Positions 17,001 to 27,294 of a stretch of 64,000 nt of DNA are shown here, piece by piece. The number at the start of each line of letters is the position of its first letter. Position 1 is the stretch's first letter. Source of the stretch: CAVVAL01 sp963742725 (GTDB taxonomy: Bacteria > Actinomycetota > Actinomycetes > Mycobacteriales > Cryptosporangiaceae); assembly GCA_963742725.1 (NCBI GenBank), contig CAVUMX010000004.1, positions 434,001-498,000 on the forward strand, in the 5' to 3' direction. The notes below the pieces were generated by a model, which saw only the letters and a list, made by a program, of their open reading frames with translations, was not told the origin of the DNA and made no database searches. A program made the position numbers and the translations under genes.

Positions 17001-19291
17001 AGCAACCACTGACCGGCCTGACGACCGGCGTCGCGGGCGGCGTGGGGGAGAGCCCGCGACGCCCGGACGGGACGCTGAAGGTCAAGGGCGAGTTCGCGTA
17101 CTCGTCCGACCTGTGGATGGACGACATGCTCTGGGGCGCCACGCTGCGCAGCCCGCATCCCCGCGCGCGGATCGTCGGCATCGACCTGACCGAGGCGCTG
17201 AAGCTGCCAGGCGTGTACGCCGTGCTCACGCACGACGACATCCCCGGCGCCAAGTTCTACGGACTCGACGACGCCGACCAGCCCGTCCTCGCGATCGACC
17301 AGGTCCGGTACGAGGGCGAGCCGGTCGCGATCGTCGCCGCGGACCATCCGGAGAACGCCCGGCGGGCCGTCGCGAAGATCGCCGTGACGTACGAGGTGCA
17401 GGAGCCGCTGACCGATCCCCGCCGGGCCGCGTTCGACCCGGACGCGCCGAAGGTCCACGACTCCGGCAACGTCGTGCGCCACCAGCCGATCCGCTCGGGG
17501 GACGTGGCCGGCGCCGAGGCGGACGTGGTCGTCACCGGCGAGTACGAGGTCGGCATGCAGGACCAGGCGTTCCTCGGGCCGGAGTCCGGGCTGGCGGTGC
17601 CGGCCGAGGACGGCGGCGTCGACCTGTACGTCGCCACCCAGTGGCTCCACGTCGACCGCGACCAGCTCGCGCCCTGCCTCGGCCTCCCGGCCGACAAGGT
17701 CCGGCTGACGCTCGCCGGGGTCGGCGGCGCGTTCGGGGCGCGCGAAGACCTGTCGATGCAGGTGCATGCCTGCCTGCTCGCGCTGCGCACCGGCAGGCCC
17801 GTGAAGATGGTCTACAACCGCGAGGAGTCGTTCTACGGCCACGTGCACCGGCACCCGGCCGTGATGCGGTACGAGCACGGCGCCACGCGCGACGGCAAGC
17901 TCGTGTACGTCAAGGCCGAGATCGTGCTGGACGGCGGCGCGTACTCGTCCACCACCCGCGCGGTGACGGGCAACGCGGCGTCGCTCGGCGCCGGCCCGTA
18001 CGAGGCGCCGCACGTCGAGATCGACGCGTACGGCGTCTACACGAACAATCCCCCGTGCGGTGCGATGCGCGGATTCGGTGCCGTCCAGGCCTGCTTCGGC
18101 TACGAGTCCCAAATGGACAAACTGGCAACCGCCCTCGGCATGGACCCGTTGCAACTCCGGATCCTGAACGTGGTGGACCAGGGCTCCCGGCTCCCAACCG
18201 GCCAGGTCATCGAGGCTCCCGCGCCCCTCGCCGACATGGCGCGGCGACTTGCCGCCATGCCACTTCCCCCGTCCTCTACCGAGTTTGATCTTCGCGCGAT
18301 GCCCGGCGGCGTCTCCAACACGACGCACGGGGAGGGTGTGGTGCGCGGCGTGGGCTACGGCGTCGGCATCAAGAACATCTGCTTCTCGGAGGGGTTCGAC
18401 GACTTCTCGACGGCGCGGGTGCGGCTGGAAATGGTCGGCGGCGAACCGGTCGCGCTGGTGCACACGGCCGCCGCCGAGGTCGGGCAGGGGCTCGTGACGC
18501 TCCAGGCCCAGATCGTGCGCACCGAGCTGGGCATCGAGCAGGTCACGATCGCGCCCGCCGATACGGCCGTCGGGTCGGCCGGGTCCACGTCGGCGAGTCG
18601 GCAGTCCTACATGTCGGGTGGCGCGGTCAAGGTCGCCTGCGAGGCCGTGCGGGAGCGCGTGCTCGCCCTGGCCGACAAACGTGGTCATTCGGACGGCGCC
18701 CTGGTCGGCGGAAAGGTGCTGGTCGGCGGGGAGATCGTGGCCTCCCTGGCCGACGTGCTCGGCGACGAGGTCATCGAGGAGACCCGGGAGTTCCGGCACC
18801 GGCCGACCGGACCGCTCGATCCGTTGCGGGGGCAGGGCAACTCGCACGTCCAGTTCGCGTTCTGCCTGCACAGGGCCGTGGTCGACGTCGACACCGAGCT
18901 GGGGCTGGTGAAGGTCGTGGAGCTGGCGGCCGTGCAGGACGTGGGCAAGATCCTGAACCGGCTGTCGCTGGAGGGCCAGATCCACGGCGGGACGGCGCAG
19001 GGCCTGGGGCTGGCCGTGATGGAGGAGATCCAGGTGGTGGACGGGAAGCTGCGGAACCCGTCGTTCACCGACTACCTCATCCCGACGATCCTCGACATGC
19101 CGCCGATGAAGATGGAGATCTTGGAGAACGCCGACCCGGACGCCCCGTACGGGCTGCGCGGGGCCGGCGAACCGCCGACGCTGTCGTCGACACCGGCGGT
19201 GGTGGCGGCGATCCGGGCGGCGACGGGGCTCGCGTTGACGCGGGTGCCGATCCGGCCGGAGCACCTGACGGTGGACAGGCCGTCGTCGTGA
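16997..19291 (+). CDS. Xanthine dehydrogenase molybdopterin-binding large subunit
   Basis: 764 residues from ATG 16997, the length expected for a stand-alone molybdopterin subunit. An aldehyde oxidase/xanthine dehydrogenase hammerhead domain (residues ~25-135, GEFAYSSDLWMDDMLWG) precedes the Moco-binding domains with GVGGAFGAREDL, GAMRGFGAVQ and the C-terminal GLRGAGEPP carrying the catalytic Glu. It hydroxylates hypoxanthine/xanthine to urate. No XdhC-type maturation factor lies nearby. GTGA overlap with allantoinase. Confidence 0.94.
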   Translation: MKQPLTGLTTGVAGGVGESPRRPDGTLKVKGEFAYSSDLWMDDMLWGATLRSPHPRARIVGIDLTEALKLPGVYAVLTHDDIPGAKFYGLDDADQPVLAIDQVRYEGEPVAIVAADHPENARRAVAKIAVTYEVQEPLTDPRRAAFDPDAPKVHDSGNVVRHQPIRSGDVAGAEADVVVTGEYEVGMQDQAFLGPESGLAVPAEDGGVDLYVATQWLHVDRDQLAPCLGLPADKVRLTLAGVGGAFGAREDLSMQVHACLLALRTGRPVKMVYNREESFYGHVHRHPAVMRYEHGATRDGKLVYVKAEIVLDGGAYSSTTRAVTGNAASLGAGPYEAPHVEIDAYGVYTNNPPCGAMRGFGAVQACFGYESQMDKLATALGMDPLQLRILNVVDQGSRLPTGQVIEAPAPLADMARRLAAMPLPPSSTEFDLRAMPGGVSNTTHGEGVVRGVGYGVGIKNICFSEGFDDFSTARVRLEMVGGEPVALVHTAAAEVGQGLVTLQAQIVRTELGIEQVTIAPADTAVGSAGSTSASRQSYMSGGAVKVACEAVRERVLALADKRGHSDGALVGGKVLVGGEIVASLADVLGDEVIEETREFRHRPTGPLDPLRGQGNSHVQFAFCLHRAVVDVDTELGLVKVVELAAVQDVGKILNRLSLEGQIHGGTAQGLGLAVMEEIQVVDGKLRNPSFTDYLIPTILDMPPMKMEILENADPDAPYGLRGAGEPPTLSSTPAVVAAIRAATGLALTRVPIRPEHLTVDRPSS

Positions 19292-20610
19292 GGTTCGACC
19301 TCGTGCTGCGGTCCGGCCGGGCGGTGGTCGGGGGAGAGGAGCGGCCGGCGACGGTGGCCGTGCGGGACGGGCGGATCGCGGCGGTGCTGCCGTACGGGGA
19401 GCCGGTCGAGGCCGACTGCGTCGTGGACCTCGGCGCCGACGCGCTGCTCCCCGGCCTGGTGGATACCCACGTGCACGTGAACGAGCCCGGACGTACCGAG
19501 TGGGAGGGCTTCGCCAGCGCCACGCGCGCTGCGGCGGCCGGCGGCGTGACCACGCTGATCGACATGCCGCTGAACTCGCTGCCGCCGACGATCGATCCGG
19601 CCGCGCTGAAGCTCAAGCGGGAGGCGGCCACCGGGCAGTGTCACGTGAACGTCGGGTTCTGGGGCGGTGCGGTGCCCGGCAACCTGGGCGAGCTGGCCGC
19701 GCTGCACGACCAGGGCGTGTTCGGCTTCAAGTGTTTCCTTGTCGACTCGGGCGTGCCGGAGTTCCCGCCGCTCGGACCGTCCGAACTGGACTCCGCTGCC
19801 CTTGAGCTGGCGTCGTTGGGGGCGTTGTTGCTGGTCCACGCGGAGGATCCGTCGTTTGTCGGGGCCGCTGGTCCTTCGTACGGCGAGTTCCTGGCGTCGC
19901 GGCCGGGTGCTGCCGAGGACGCGGCTGTCGCGCGGGTGGTCGCGGTCGCGCGGGAGACGGGCGTGCGGGCGCACGTGCTGCACGTGTCGTCCGCGTCGGC
20001 GCTTTCCGCTGTGGCGGCGGCCAAGGCGGACGGCGTTCCGGTCAGTGCCGAGACGTGCCCGCACTACCTGGTGCTGCGCGCCGAGGACGTCGCCGACGGC
20101 GCCACCGAGTTCAAGTGCTGCCCGCCGATCCGTGGCGCCGACAACCAGGACGCGCTGTGGCAGGCGCTCGCGGCCGGCACCCTGGACTGCGTCGTGTCCG
20201 ACCACTCGCCGTGCACGCCAGGGCTGAAGGCCGGCGACTTCGCGACCGCGTGGGGCGGGATCGCGTCGCTGCAACTGGGGCTGCCGCTGGTGTGGACGGA
20301 GGCGTCGCGGCGTGGCTTCTCGCTGGTCGACGTCGTGGCGTGGATGGCCGAAGGGCCGGCGCGGCTGGCCGGGCTGTCACGCAAGGGCCGGATCGCGCCG
20401 GGGTACGACGCCGACTTCACCGTGTTCGCGCCGGAGGAGACGTTCGTCGTGGATCCAGGCCGGCTGGCACACCGGCACCCCGTGACGCCGTACGCGGGGC
20501 GGACGTTGCGCGGGGTCGTCCGGACGGTGTGGCTGGCGGGTTCGCGGGCTGGCGACGGGGCGCTGCTCTCGCGGGAGGCTGCGCTGGACCAGGCCCGGGG
20601 GGCGTCGTGA
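19288..20610 (+). CDS. allB: Allantoinase
   Basis: 440 residues from GTG 19288. Cyclic amidohydrolase converting allantoin to allantoate. Metal ligands are visible in VDTHVHVNEPGRTEWEGF, the carboxylated lysine in GFKCFLVDSG, His in VHAEDP and HVLHVSS, and the Asp in VSDHSPC. Translationally coupled on both sides (GTGA overlaps). Length is normal for AllB. Confidence 0.95.
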   Translation: MRFDLVLRSGRAVVGGEERPATVAVRDGRIAAVLPYGEPVEADCVVDLGADALLPGLVDTHVHVNEPGRTEWEGFASATRAAAAGGVTTLIDMPLNSLPPTIDPAALKLKREAATGQCHVNVGFWGGAVPGNLGELAALHDQGVFGFKCFLVDSGVPEFPPLGPSELDSAALELASLGALLLVHAEDPSFVGAAGPSYGEFLASRPGAAEDAAVARVVAVARETGVRAHVLHVSSASALSAVAAAKADGVPVSAETCPHYLVLRAEDVADGATEFKCCPPIRGADNQDALWQALAAGTLDCVVSDHSPCTPGLKAGDFATAWGGIASLQLGLPLVWTEASRRGFSLVDVVAWMAEGPARLAGLSRKGRIAPGYDADFTVFAPEETFVVDPGRLAHRHPVTPYAGRTLRGVVRTVWLAGSRAGDGALLSREAALDQARGAS

Positions 20611-21569
20611 TCGACCTGGCGTCGCGGGCGTTCGGCGGGGCGGTCGTCGCCGCGAACGACGAGTTCTTCGCCGCGAAGGAGAACCTGATCATGCCGGCGG
20701 CGCCGACGTTCCAGCCGCGCACGTTCACCCACCGGGGCCAGCAGTACGACGGATGGGAGACGCGGCGGCGCCGTGAGGAAGGGCACGACTGGGCGATCGT
20801 CCGGCTCGGGATGCCCGGGGTGGTACGCGAGGTCGTGGTCGACACGGCGTTCTTCACGGGCAACTTCCCGTCCGAGTGTTCGCTGGAGGGGGCGGTGGTG
20901 GACGGGTACCCGGATCCGCTGTCGATCTCCGGATGGGCGCCGCTCGTGGCACGTTCGATGCTGACCGGGGATTCCGAGCACCGGTTCGCGGTGGACGTGC
21001 CGCGCCGGTTCACGCACGTCCGGCTGTCGATCTACCCGGACGGCGGCGTCGCACGGCTGCGGGTCCTCGGTGACCCGGTCGCCGACCCGCGCTTCCTCGA
21101 CGGGCTCCCGCTCGACCTGGCCGCCGCCGCCAACGGAGCCGCCGTCACCGGATGCAGCAACGCCTTCTACTCCAACGCCACGAACCTCATCTCGCCCGGG
21201 GAGGCCCAGGTCATGGGCGACGGGTGGGAGACGTCGCGGCGGCGGGGGGAGGGGAACGACTGGGTCGAGATCCGGCTGGCCGCCTCAGGTGTCGTCCGGA
21301 TCGCGGAGCTGGACACCACGCACTTCCTGGGCAACGCGCCCGGATGGGCGTCGCTGACGGGCCGGCTCGGCGGGGACTGGTTCCCGCTGCTGCCCCGTAC
21401 CGCGCTGCGCCCGGACACGCGGCACCGGTTCCTCATCGACGCGCCGGCCTGCGGATCCGTGCGGCTCGATGTGTACCCGGACGGCGGGATGGCCCGGCTG
21501 CGCCTGTACGGCGAGCTGACCTCCGACGGCCGCGCGACCCTCGACCGTCGCTGGCAAGAAACCCACTGA
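20607..21569 (+). CDS. alc: Allantoicase
   Basis: 320 residues from GTG 20607. Two tandem allantoicase (galactose-binding-like) repeats are obvious: AANDEFFAAKENLI and CSNAFYSNATNLI mark the two halves, each followed by DGWET-RRR and SIYPDGGVARLR or DVYPDGGMARLR. It hydrolyses allantoate to ureidoglycolate and urea. Last gene of the operon, convergent with the DUF4143 ATPase with only 4 bases between stops. The lyase for the next step is not in the window. Confidence 0.95.
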   Translation: MIDLASRAFGGAVVAANDEFFAAKENLIMPAAPTFQPRTFTHRGQQYDGWETRRRREEGHDWAIVRLGMPGVVREVVVDTAFFTGNFPSECSLEGAVVDGYPDPLSISGWAPLVARSMLTGDSEHRFAVDVPRRFTHVRLSIYPDGGVARLRVLGDPVADPRFLDGLPLDLAAAANGAAVTGCSNAFYSNATNLISPGEAQVMGDGWETSRRRGEGNDWVEIRLAASGVVRIAELDTTHFLGNAPGWASLTGRLGGDWFPLLPRTALRPDTRHRFLIDAPACGSVRLDVYPDGGMARLRLYGELTSDGRATLDRRWQETH

Positions 21570-21573
21570 CCCT

Positions 21574-22839
21574 CTAGCCGCTGAGCGTCCACAGTGCATC
21601 GATGGGCAACGCTCGTATCCGGTCTCCGAAGGGGAGCGTCTGCTGTCCGGTATACAGCACATATCCCGCGACCAGGCGTGAGCCGACTCTTTCTGACAGA
21701 TGCCGGAGACCAGCAACATCTTCGCCCCGGACAGTGGCGCCCGCCTTGACTTCGACAGCGACGATCCGCCCGTCTGCCGCTTCCAGGATCACGTCCACCT
21801 CGACCTTGTCCTTGGTGCGGTAGTGGTGGAGACGCGCGCGCGTGTTGCTCCAGGTCAGCTGACGTGCGAGCTCCATGAGGACGAAGTTCTCCAGCATCGG
21901 GCCGGCGGCACCGCCCGGCTCGTTCATGCGGGTCGCGTCCTGGCCCAGCAGGTGGCACGCGATGCCGGTGTCAACATAGGCAAGCTTCGGCGTGGCTACC
22001 GTCCGCTTCGTGCTGCCGCCTGACCAAGCAGGGATCTGCTTGATGAGGAAGACGGCAGAAAGCAGCTCGAGATATCGGTTCAGGGTCGTCCTGGGGATCT
22101 CGGACTGTGATGCCAGCGTGCCAGCGACCAGCAATCCGCCCGACCTGCCCGCGAGAAGGGCGAGCAGCCTGCGAAGCTCACCGCGACGCTCGATCACGGA
22201 CAGCTCGGTGACGTCCCGTTCGATCAGCGTCGTGAGGTACGACTCGAAGAAGGCCGTCCGACGTCGAGGCGCCCGGCGCACGGCTTCCGGGTAGCCGCCG
22301 CGAACGGCACGATCGAGATAGTCGCGCTTCCGCAACGTCGACGTTCGGGTCAGCGATGGCCCGCGCGTGAACGCCGCGTCGATGAATCCGTCAGGGGCGT
22401 CGTCGATTTCTCCCTGGGACAACGGCCACAGTTCGATGATCTCCATCCGGCCGGGTAGGGCATCGGGAAGGTCGCGCAGCGCCAGGATTCTCGCCGATCC
22501 GGTCAGGAGGAACCTGCCCGGCCGGGGATCGACATCCACGGTTGCCTTGATCGCCTTGAAGAGTTCGGGCGCGAGTTGGATCTCGTCGATGACGTGCAGC
22601 CCGTCGTGGTCGACGAAGCTCACGGGGTCGTCCTGAGCCGCGCGCAGCGTCGCCGGATCATCGAGGAGCCGGATGAGCGGATTGTGCCTGTCGGCGGCCG
22701 CGATCCGTGCCAGCGTGCTTTTGCCAGCCTGTCTGGCGCCATTGAGCGTCACGACCCGCGTGTCGTCGAGGGCCTCTCCGACCAGCGCCAGTGCCTTCCG
22801 AGGCAGGAGCTGAGGTGTCTGCACGCGTTCATTATGCAC
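21574..22839 (-). CDS. AAA_14 / DUF4143 family ATPase
   Basis: 421 residues from GTG 22839. The N-terminal P-loop (NGARQAGKSTLARI) and Walker B (LHVIDEIQLAP) belong to the AAA_14 group. The C-terminal DUF4143 domain carries a restriction-endonuclease-like DVILEAADGRIVAVEVKAG motif (D..E-x-K). These proteins are widespread, variable between strains and of unsettled function, possibly nucleic-acid or defence related. Its promoter region contains three tandem 23-base repeats. Codon use is slightly less GC-biased than the purine operon, consistent with mobility. Confidence 0.85.
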   Translation of the reverse strand: MHNERVQTPQLLPRKALALVGEALDDTRVVTLNGARQAGKSTLARIAAADRHNPLIRLLDDPATLRAAQDDPVSFVDHDGLHVIDEIQLAPELFKAIKATVDVDPRPGRFLLTGSARILALRDLPDALPGRMEIIELWPLSQGEIDDAPDGFIDAAFTRGPSLTRTSTLRKRDYLDRAVRGGYPEAVRRAPRRRTAFFESYLTTLIERDVTELSVIERRGELRRLLALLAGRSGGLLVAGTLASQSEIPRTTLNRYLELLSAVFLIKQIPAWSGGSTKRTVATPKLAYVDTGIACHLLGQDATRMNEPGGAAGPMLENFVLMELARQLTWSNTRARLHHYRTKDKVEVDVILEAADGRIVAVEVKAGATVRGEDVAGLRHLSERVGSRLVAGYVLYTGQQTLPFGDRIRALPIDALWTLSG

Positions 22840-22842
22840 GCG

Positions 22843-22911
22843 CGTGGACGTTTGGCCGCGCGGTACGTGGACACCTGGCCGCTCGGTGCGTGGACACCTG
22901 GCCGCACACTG
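22843..22911. repeat. Three tandem 23-base direct repeats
   Basis: Copies start at 22843, 22866 and 22889, each beginning CGTGGAC and containing TGGCCGC. Copies 2 and 3 share the first 17 bases (CGTGGACACCTGGCCGC) and copy 1 differs at ACA/GTT positions. They fill the 97-base gap between the divergent DUF4143 ATPase and methyltransferase starts, so they could be regulator-binding iterons or a minisatellite. Confidence 0.75.
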
Positions 22912-22936
22912 CGCGGTCAGGTGGTAGACCTGGGGT

Positions 22937-23539
22937 ATGGAGAGCGATGACTGGGATCGGCGCTACGCGGAGAAGGAACTGATCTGGTCGGCCGGGCCGA
23001 ACCAGTTCGTCGCCGAGGTGCTGGCCGACCTGCCACCGGGCCGTGCGCTCGACGTCGCCACCGGCGAGGGCCGCAACGCGATCTGGCTGGCCGAGCGCGG
23101 CTGGCGCGTGACCGCGGTCGACTTCTCGCCTGTCGGGCTGGAGAAGGCCGCCGAGCTGGCGCGGGTACGCGGTGTCGAGATCGACTGGGTGGCCGCCGAT
23201 GTGCGCACGTACGAGCCGGAGCGGCGGTACGACCTCGCCCTGATCGCCTACCTGCACCTGCCGGGGACCCAGAACGCCGAGGTGATCGGCCGTGCGGCGG
23301 CGGCGCTGGTGCCCGGCGGCACGTTCCTGCTCGTGGGCCACGACCGCACCAATATCGCCGATGGCATCGGTGGGCCGCAGGATCCAGACGTGCTCCACAC
23401 CCCGGACGCCGTCGTCGCCGCGCTCGGCGACCTGGAGATCCATCGCGCCGAGCGCGTCACCCGGGACGTGGAGACCGAGGAGCACAGGGGCGCCGCCATC
23501 GACACGCTCGTGCTGGCTACCCGCCGTCCTCCTCGATGA
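22937..23539 (+). CDS. Class I SAM-dependent methyltransferase
   Basis: 200 residues from ATG 22937. A tellurite-resistance TehB-like or small-molecule methyltransferase fold: motif I ALDVATGEGRNAIWLAERG binds SAM, followed by VTAVDFSPVGLEKA and a YDLALIAYLHLP strand. Substrate cannot be inferred. Its 3' end overlaps the convergent MmcQ gene by 23 bases. Confidence 0.85.
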   Translation: MESDDWDRRYAEKELIWSAGPNQFVAEVLADLPPGRALDVATGEGRNAIWLAERGWRVTAVDFSPVGLEKAAELARVRGVEIDWVAADVRTYEPERRYDLALIAYLHLPGTQNAEVIGRAAAALVPGGTFLLVGHDRTNIADGIGGPQDPDVLHTPDAVVAALGDLEIHRAERVTRDVETEEHRGAAIDTLVLATRRPPR

Positions 23540-23885
23540 CCTGGCGGGCCAGCTTCTTCGGCGCGACCAGTGTGTAGGAGGTGCGGACCCACTCCTCGAC
23601 CTGGCCCCAGCGGTCCTCGTCGACCGTCTCGCCGAGCGTGACGTCCACCCAGCCGTGCCGGCCGAGCCCGTACCCGGCGGGCGACACCGCCGGATCGAGC
23701 GCCACCACAGCGGCGGCCTCTTCCTTCGACAGCTTGAGGCTGAGGCCGCTGGCGTCGGCGGCGCTGAAGACGAAGTTCTTCCCCCGGACGCGGAACGTCG
23801 GGTGGTCGCCCCATTCGGCGATGTCGACCCGCTCGGCCTCGGGTAGCCGGCCCACCAGCCGCTCCAGCCGTTCCATGTTCGTCAT
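23517..23885 (-). CDS. MmcQ/YjbR-family protein
   Basis: 122 residues, the single-domain size of the MmcQ/YjbR (CyaY-like fold) family; WGDHPTFRVRGKNFVFSAAD and GRHGWVDVTL are conserved positions. Members are predicted DNA-binding-like proteins without an established function. It overlaps the upstream paralogue by 4 bases, forming a pair. Confidence 0.8.
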   Translation of the reverse strand: MTNMERLERLVGRLPEAERVDIAEWGDHPTFRVRGKNFVFSAADASGLSLKLSKEEAAAVVALDPAVSPAGYGLGRHGWVDVTLGETVDEDRWGQVEEWVRTSYTLVAPKKLARQVIEEDGG

Positions 23886-24259
23886 GAGCCGTCCAGCGCC
23901 TTGAGCATGCGCTTCAGCGCGACCTGCCGGTACGAGGCGTCGATCAGCTCGGCGATCTCGCTCCAGTCGACGTCGGCGGCGGTGAAGTCGAACGCCAGCC
24001 AGCCGCTCGGGCCGTAGTAGGCCGGTACATACATGCGTGGGTCCTGGAGCAGGGCCGGGCGCTCGTCCGAATCGGCTTTGAAGATCACCGCGAACGGATG
24101 TTCGTCGTTGCCCTCGAAGACCGCGAACATCTTCTTGCCCGCCCGGAACGTCGGCCGGCCCCAGGCCATGACCTCGACCGACTCCGGCAGCGCGAGGCAG
24201 ACCTTCCGCAGGTCGGCGAGGTACGGATCGTCGTCGCGGTACATCTTCGGATGGGCCAC
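23882..24259 (-). CDS. MmcQ/YjbR-like protein, paralogue of the downstream gene
   Basis: 125 residues from GTG 24259. Upstream in-frame TTG codons (24295, 24289) abut the chitinase terminator stem and its U-tract, so they are unlikely starts. The sequence VCLALPESVEVMAWGRPTFRAGKKMFAVFE is a typical YjbR opening (quoted partly: MAWGRPTFRAGKKMFAVFE). The pair of MmcQ genes probably arose by duplication and is co-transcribed. Confidence 0.8.
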   Translation of the reverse strand: MAHPKMYRDDDPYLADLRKVCLALPESVEVMAWGRPTFRAGKKMFAVFEGNDEHPFAVIFKADSDERPALLQDPRMYVPAYYGPSGWLAFDFTAADVDWSEIAELIDASYRQVALKRMLKALDGS

Positions 24260-24296
24260 ATCGCTCAAGCTAGGTGCCCCCTCCGACAAAAACAAC

Positions 24297-24324
24297 GGGG
24301 CCCCGGTCCGCCGACCGGGGCCCC
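24297..24324 (-). terminator. Rho-independent terminator of the chitinase gene
   Basis: A perfect 12-base stem (GGGGCCCCGGTC and its complement) with a 4-base CGCC loop lies 15 bases past the chitinase stop. On the minus strand it is followed by GTTGTTTTTG, the expected U-rich run, so it terminates leftward transcription. Confidence 0.88.
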
Positions 24325-24339
24325 GCTGTGTCGTGGTGG

Positions 24340-26442
<2,103 letters not shown>

Positions 26443-26590
26443 CGTTCTCCCGAGATCTGAAGGGGGGCGCACCCCGCGCACGCGCCCGGTTGGTGGGGTA
26501 CCGGAAAGCGATGAGAGATGACGGGCGTGCGTGGTGAACCTCGGTCGGCGCCGCACGCACCCGAATCTGAGCGGTCGGCTCAGGGCTCAG

Positions 26591-26633
26591 AACGTAGATG
26601 GACTAGACCAGTAGCGTCAATAGGTCCAGACCA
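26591..26633 (-). promoter_or_regulatory. Chitinase promoter with two DasR-type (dre) boxes
   Basis: On the minus strand TTGACG (26620-26615) and TACGTT (26596-26591) are separated by 18 bases. One dre-like box, TGGTCTAGTCCA (26610-26599), lies in the spacer and a second, TGGTCTGGACCT (26633-26622), lies just upstream of the -35. Streptomyces chitinase genes have the same arrangement of direct 12-base repeats bound by the GlcNAc-responsive repressor DasR. Induction by chitin breakdown products is therefore expected. Confidence 0.8.
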
Positions 26634-26737
26634 ATTTAAGGATCGGCCGCCTGACCTCGCCCTTCCAAGCAGGACACAACTGGAGTGACAGATGAGGCGC
26701 GGCCCGCTGAGGGCTGACCGATCAGGACATTGCCGAC

Positions 26738-26869
26738 ATGGATGACATCGTCGAGAGCCTGGAGGCCCTGCTCGGCGATGCCGTGCACGTGAGGGTCTCC
26801 CACGATCTGCCTGGGGAGAAGGAGATCTTGCCGCGCGACGGCGTGCGCTGGATCTTCTTGGCCAGGTAG
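26738..26869 (+). pseudogene. Small ORF, possible remnant of an MNT-type nucleotidyltransferase
   Basis: A 43-codon frame (MDDIVESLEALLGDAVHVRV...) faintly resembles the C-terminal end of MNT nucleotidyltransferases, where LEALLG-x-x-V-D-V precedes an R-D-x-V element. There is no N-terminal catalytic GSxxR-type motif upstream, and stops close the frame, so if the resemblance is real it is a decayed piece. It may equally be a spurious small ORF. Confidence 0.3.
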
Positions 26870-26894
26870 AGGCTCGTCGGCGGCCCGCTGCGGC

Positions 26895-27176
26895 TCAGCC
26901 GGGGCGGCGGCGGCGGCCTATGTGGCGGTCGGACGGAAAGCGCGCTCCCACCGGTGCGCGCGGTTCCGGCTCCGGCGGTACCTCGTACACGGTCGGCGGG
27001 GGAGGCGGGAGGGCGCGACGCATGGCGTCCATGGCGGCGTCGTACTTGGGGCACGGCGCGGGTATCGCGCACACGACGCAGCGGCCGTCGTCGTCGGCGT
27101 GCTGCCGAGCCAGCTCGTAGCCCGTCGTCCAGAGCCGCGGGTCGAGGCATCCAGGTGGCGGCTCGACGGGCATCAT
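26895..27176 (-). CDS. Hypothetical Cys-containing small protein
   Basis: 93 residues if started at the ATG-ATG pair 27176/27173, preceded by AAGAGAG. Features are a Pro-rich N-terminus (PVEPPPGCLD), a GRCVVCAIPAPCPKYDAAM segment with C-x2-C plus a third Cys that could bind zinc, and a basic Pro/Arg-rich C-terminus. Similar short Cys/Pro proteins of unknown role occur in actinomycetes. No functional assignment is made. Confidence 0.55.
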   Translation of the reverse strand: MMPVEPPPGCLDPRLWTTGYELARQHADDDGRCVVCAIPAPCPKYDAAMDAMRRALPPPPPTVYEVPPEPEPRAPVGARFPSDRHIGRRRRPG

Positions 27177-27294
27177 CGGACGCTCTCTTCGGCGGTTGTC
27201 AGGTTCGGCTCCCCGGTGTGGCGAGGAGCCGCACGATATCAGCGGTGTCGAGCTTCGCATCGGGAGTTCACAGCGCCGTAATACGCTGCTTGTC

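Noticed and set aside
16034..19264. A 1076-codon open frame antisense to the deaminase and xanthine dehydrogenase genes
   Set aside because: It is Arg/Pro-rich with no domain, and the plus strand encodes three convincing enzymes with overlapping starts; long antisense frames are expected at this GC content.
22843..22911. Tandem repeats as a CRISPR array
   Set aside because: The copies abut with no unique spacers, there are only three of them and no cas genes occur nearby.
24260..24295. An upstream TTG start extending the first MmcQ gene to 24295
   Set aside because: It lies directly against the chitinase terminator stem and within its U-tract; GTG 24259 gives the normal family length.
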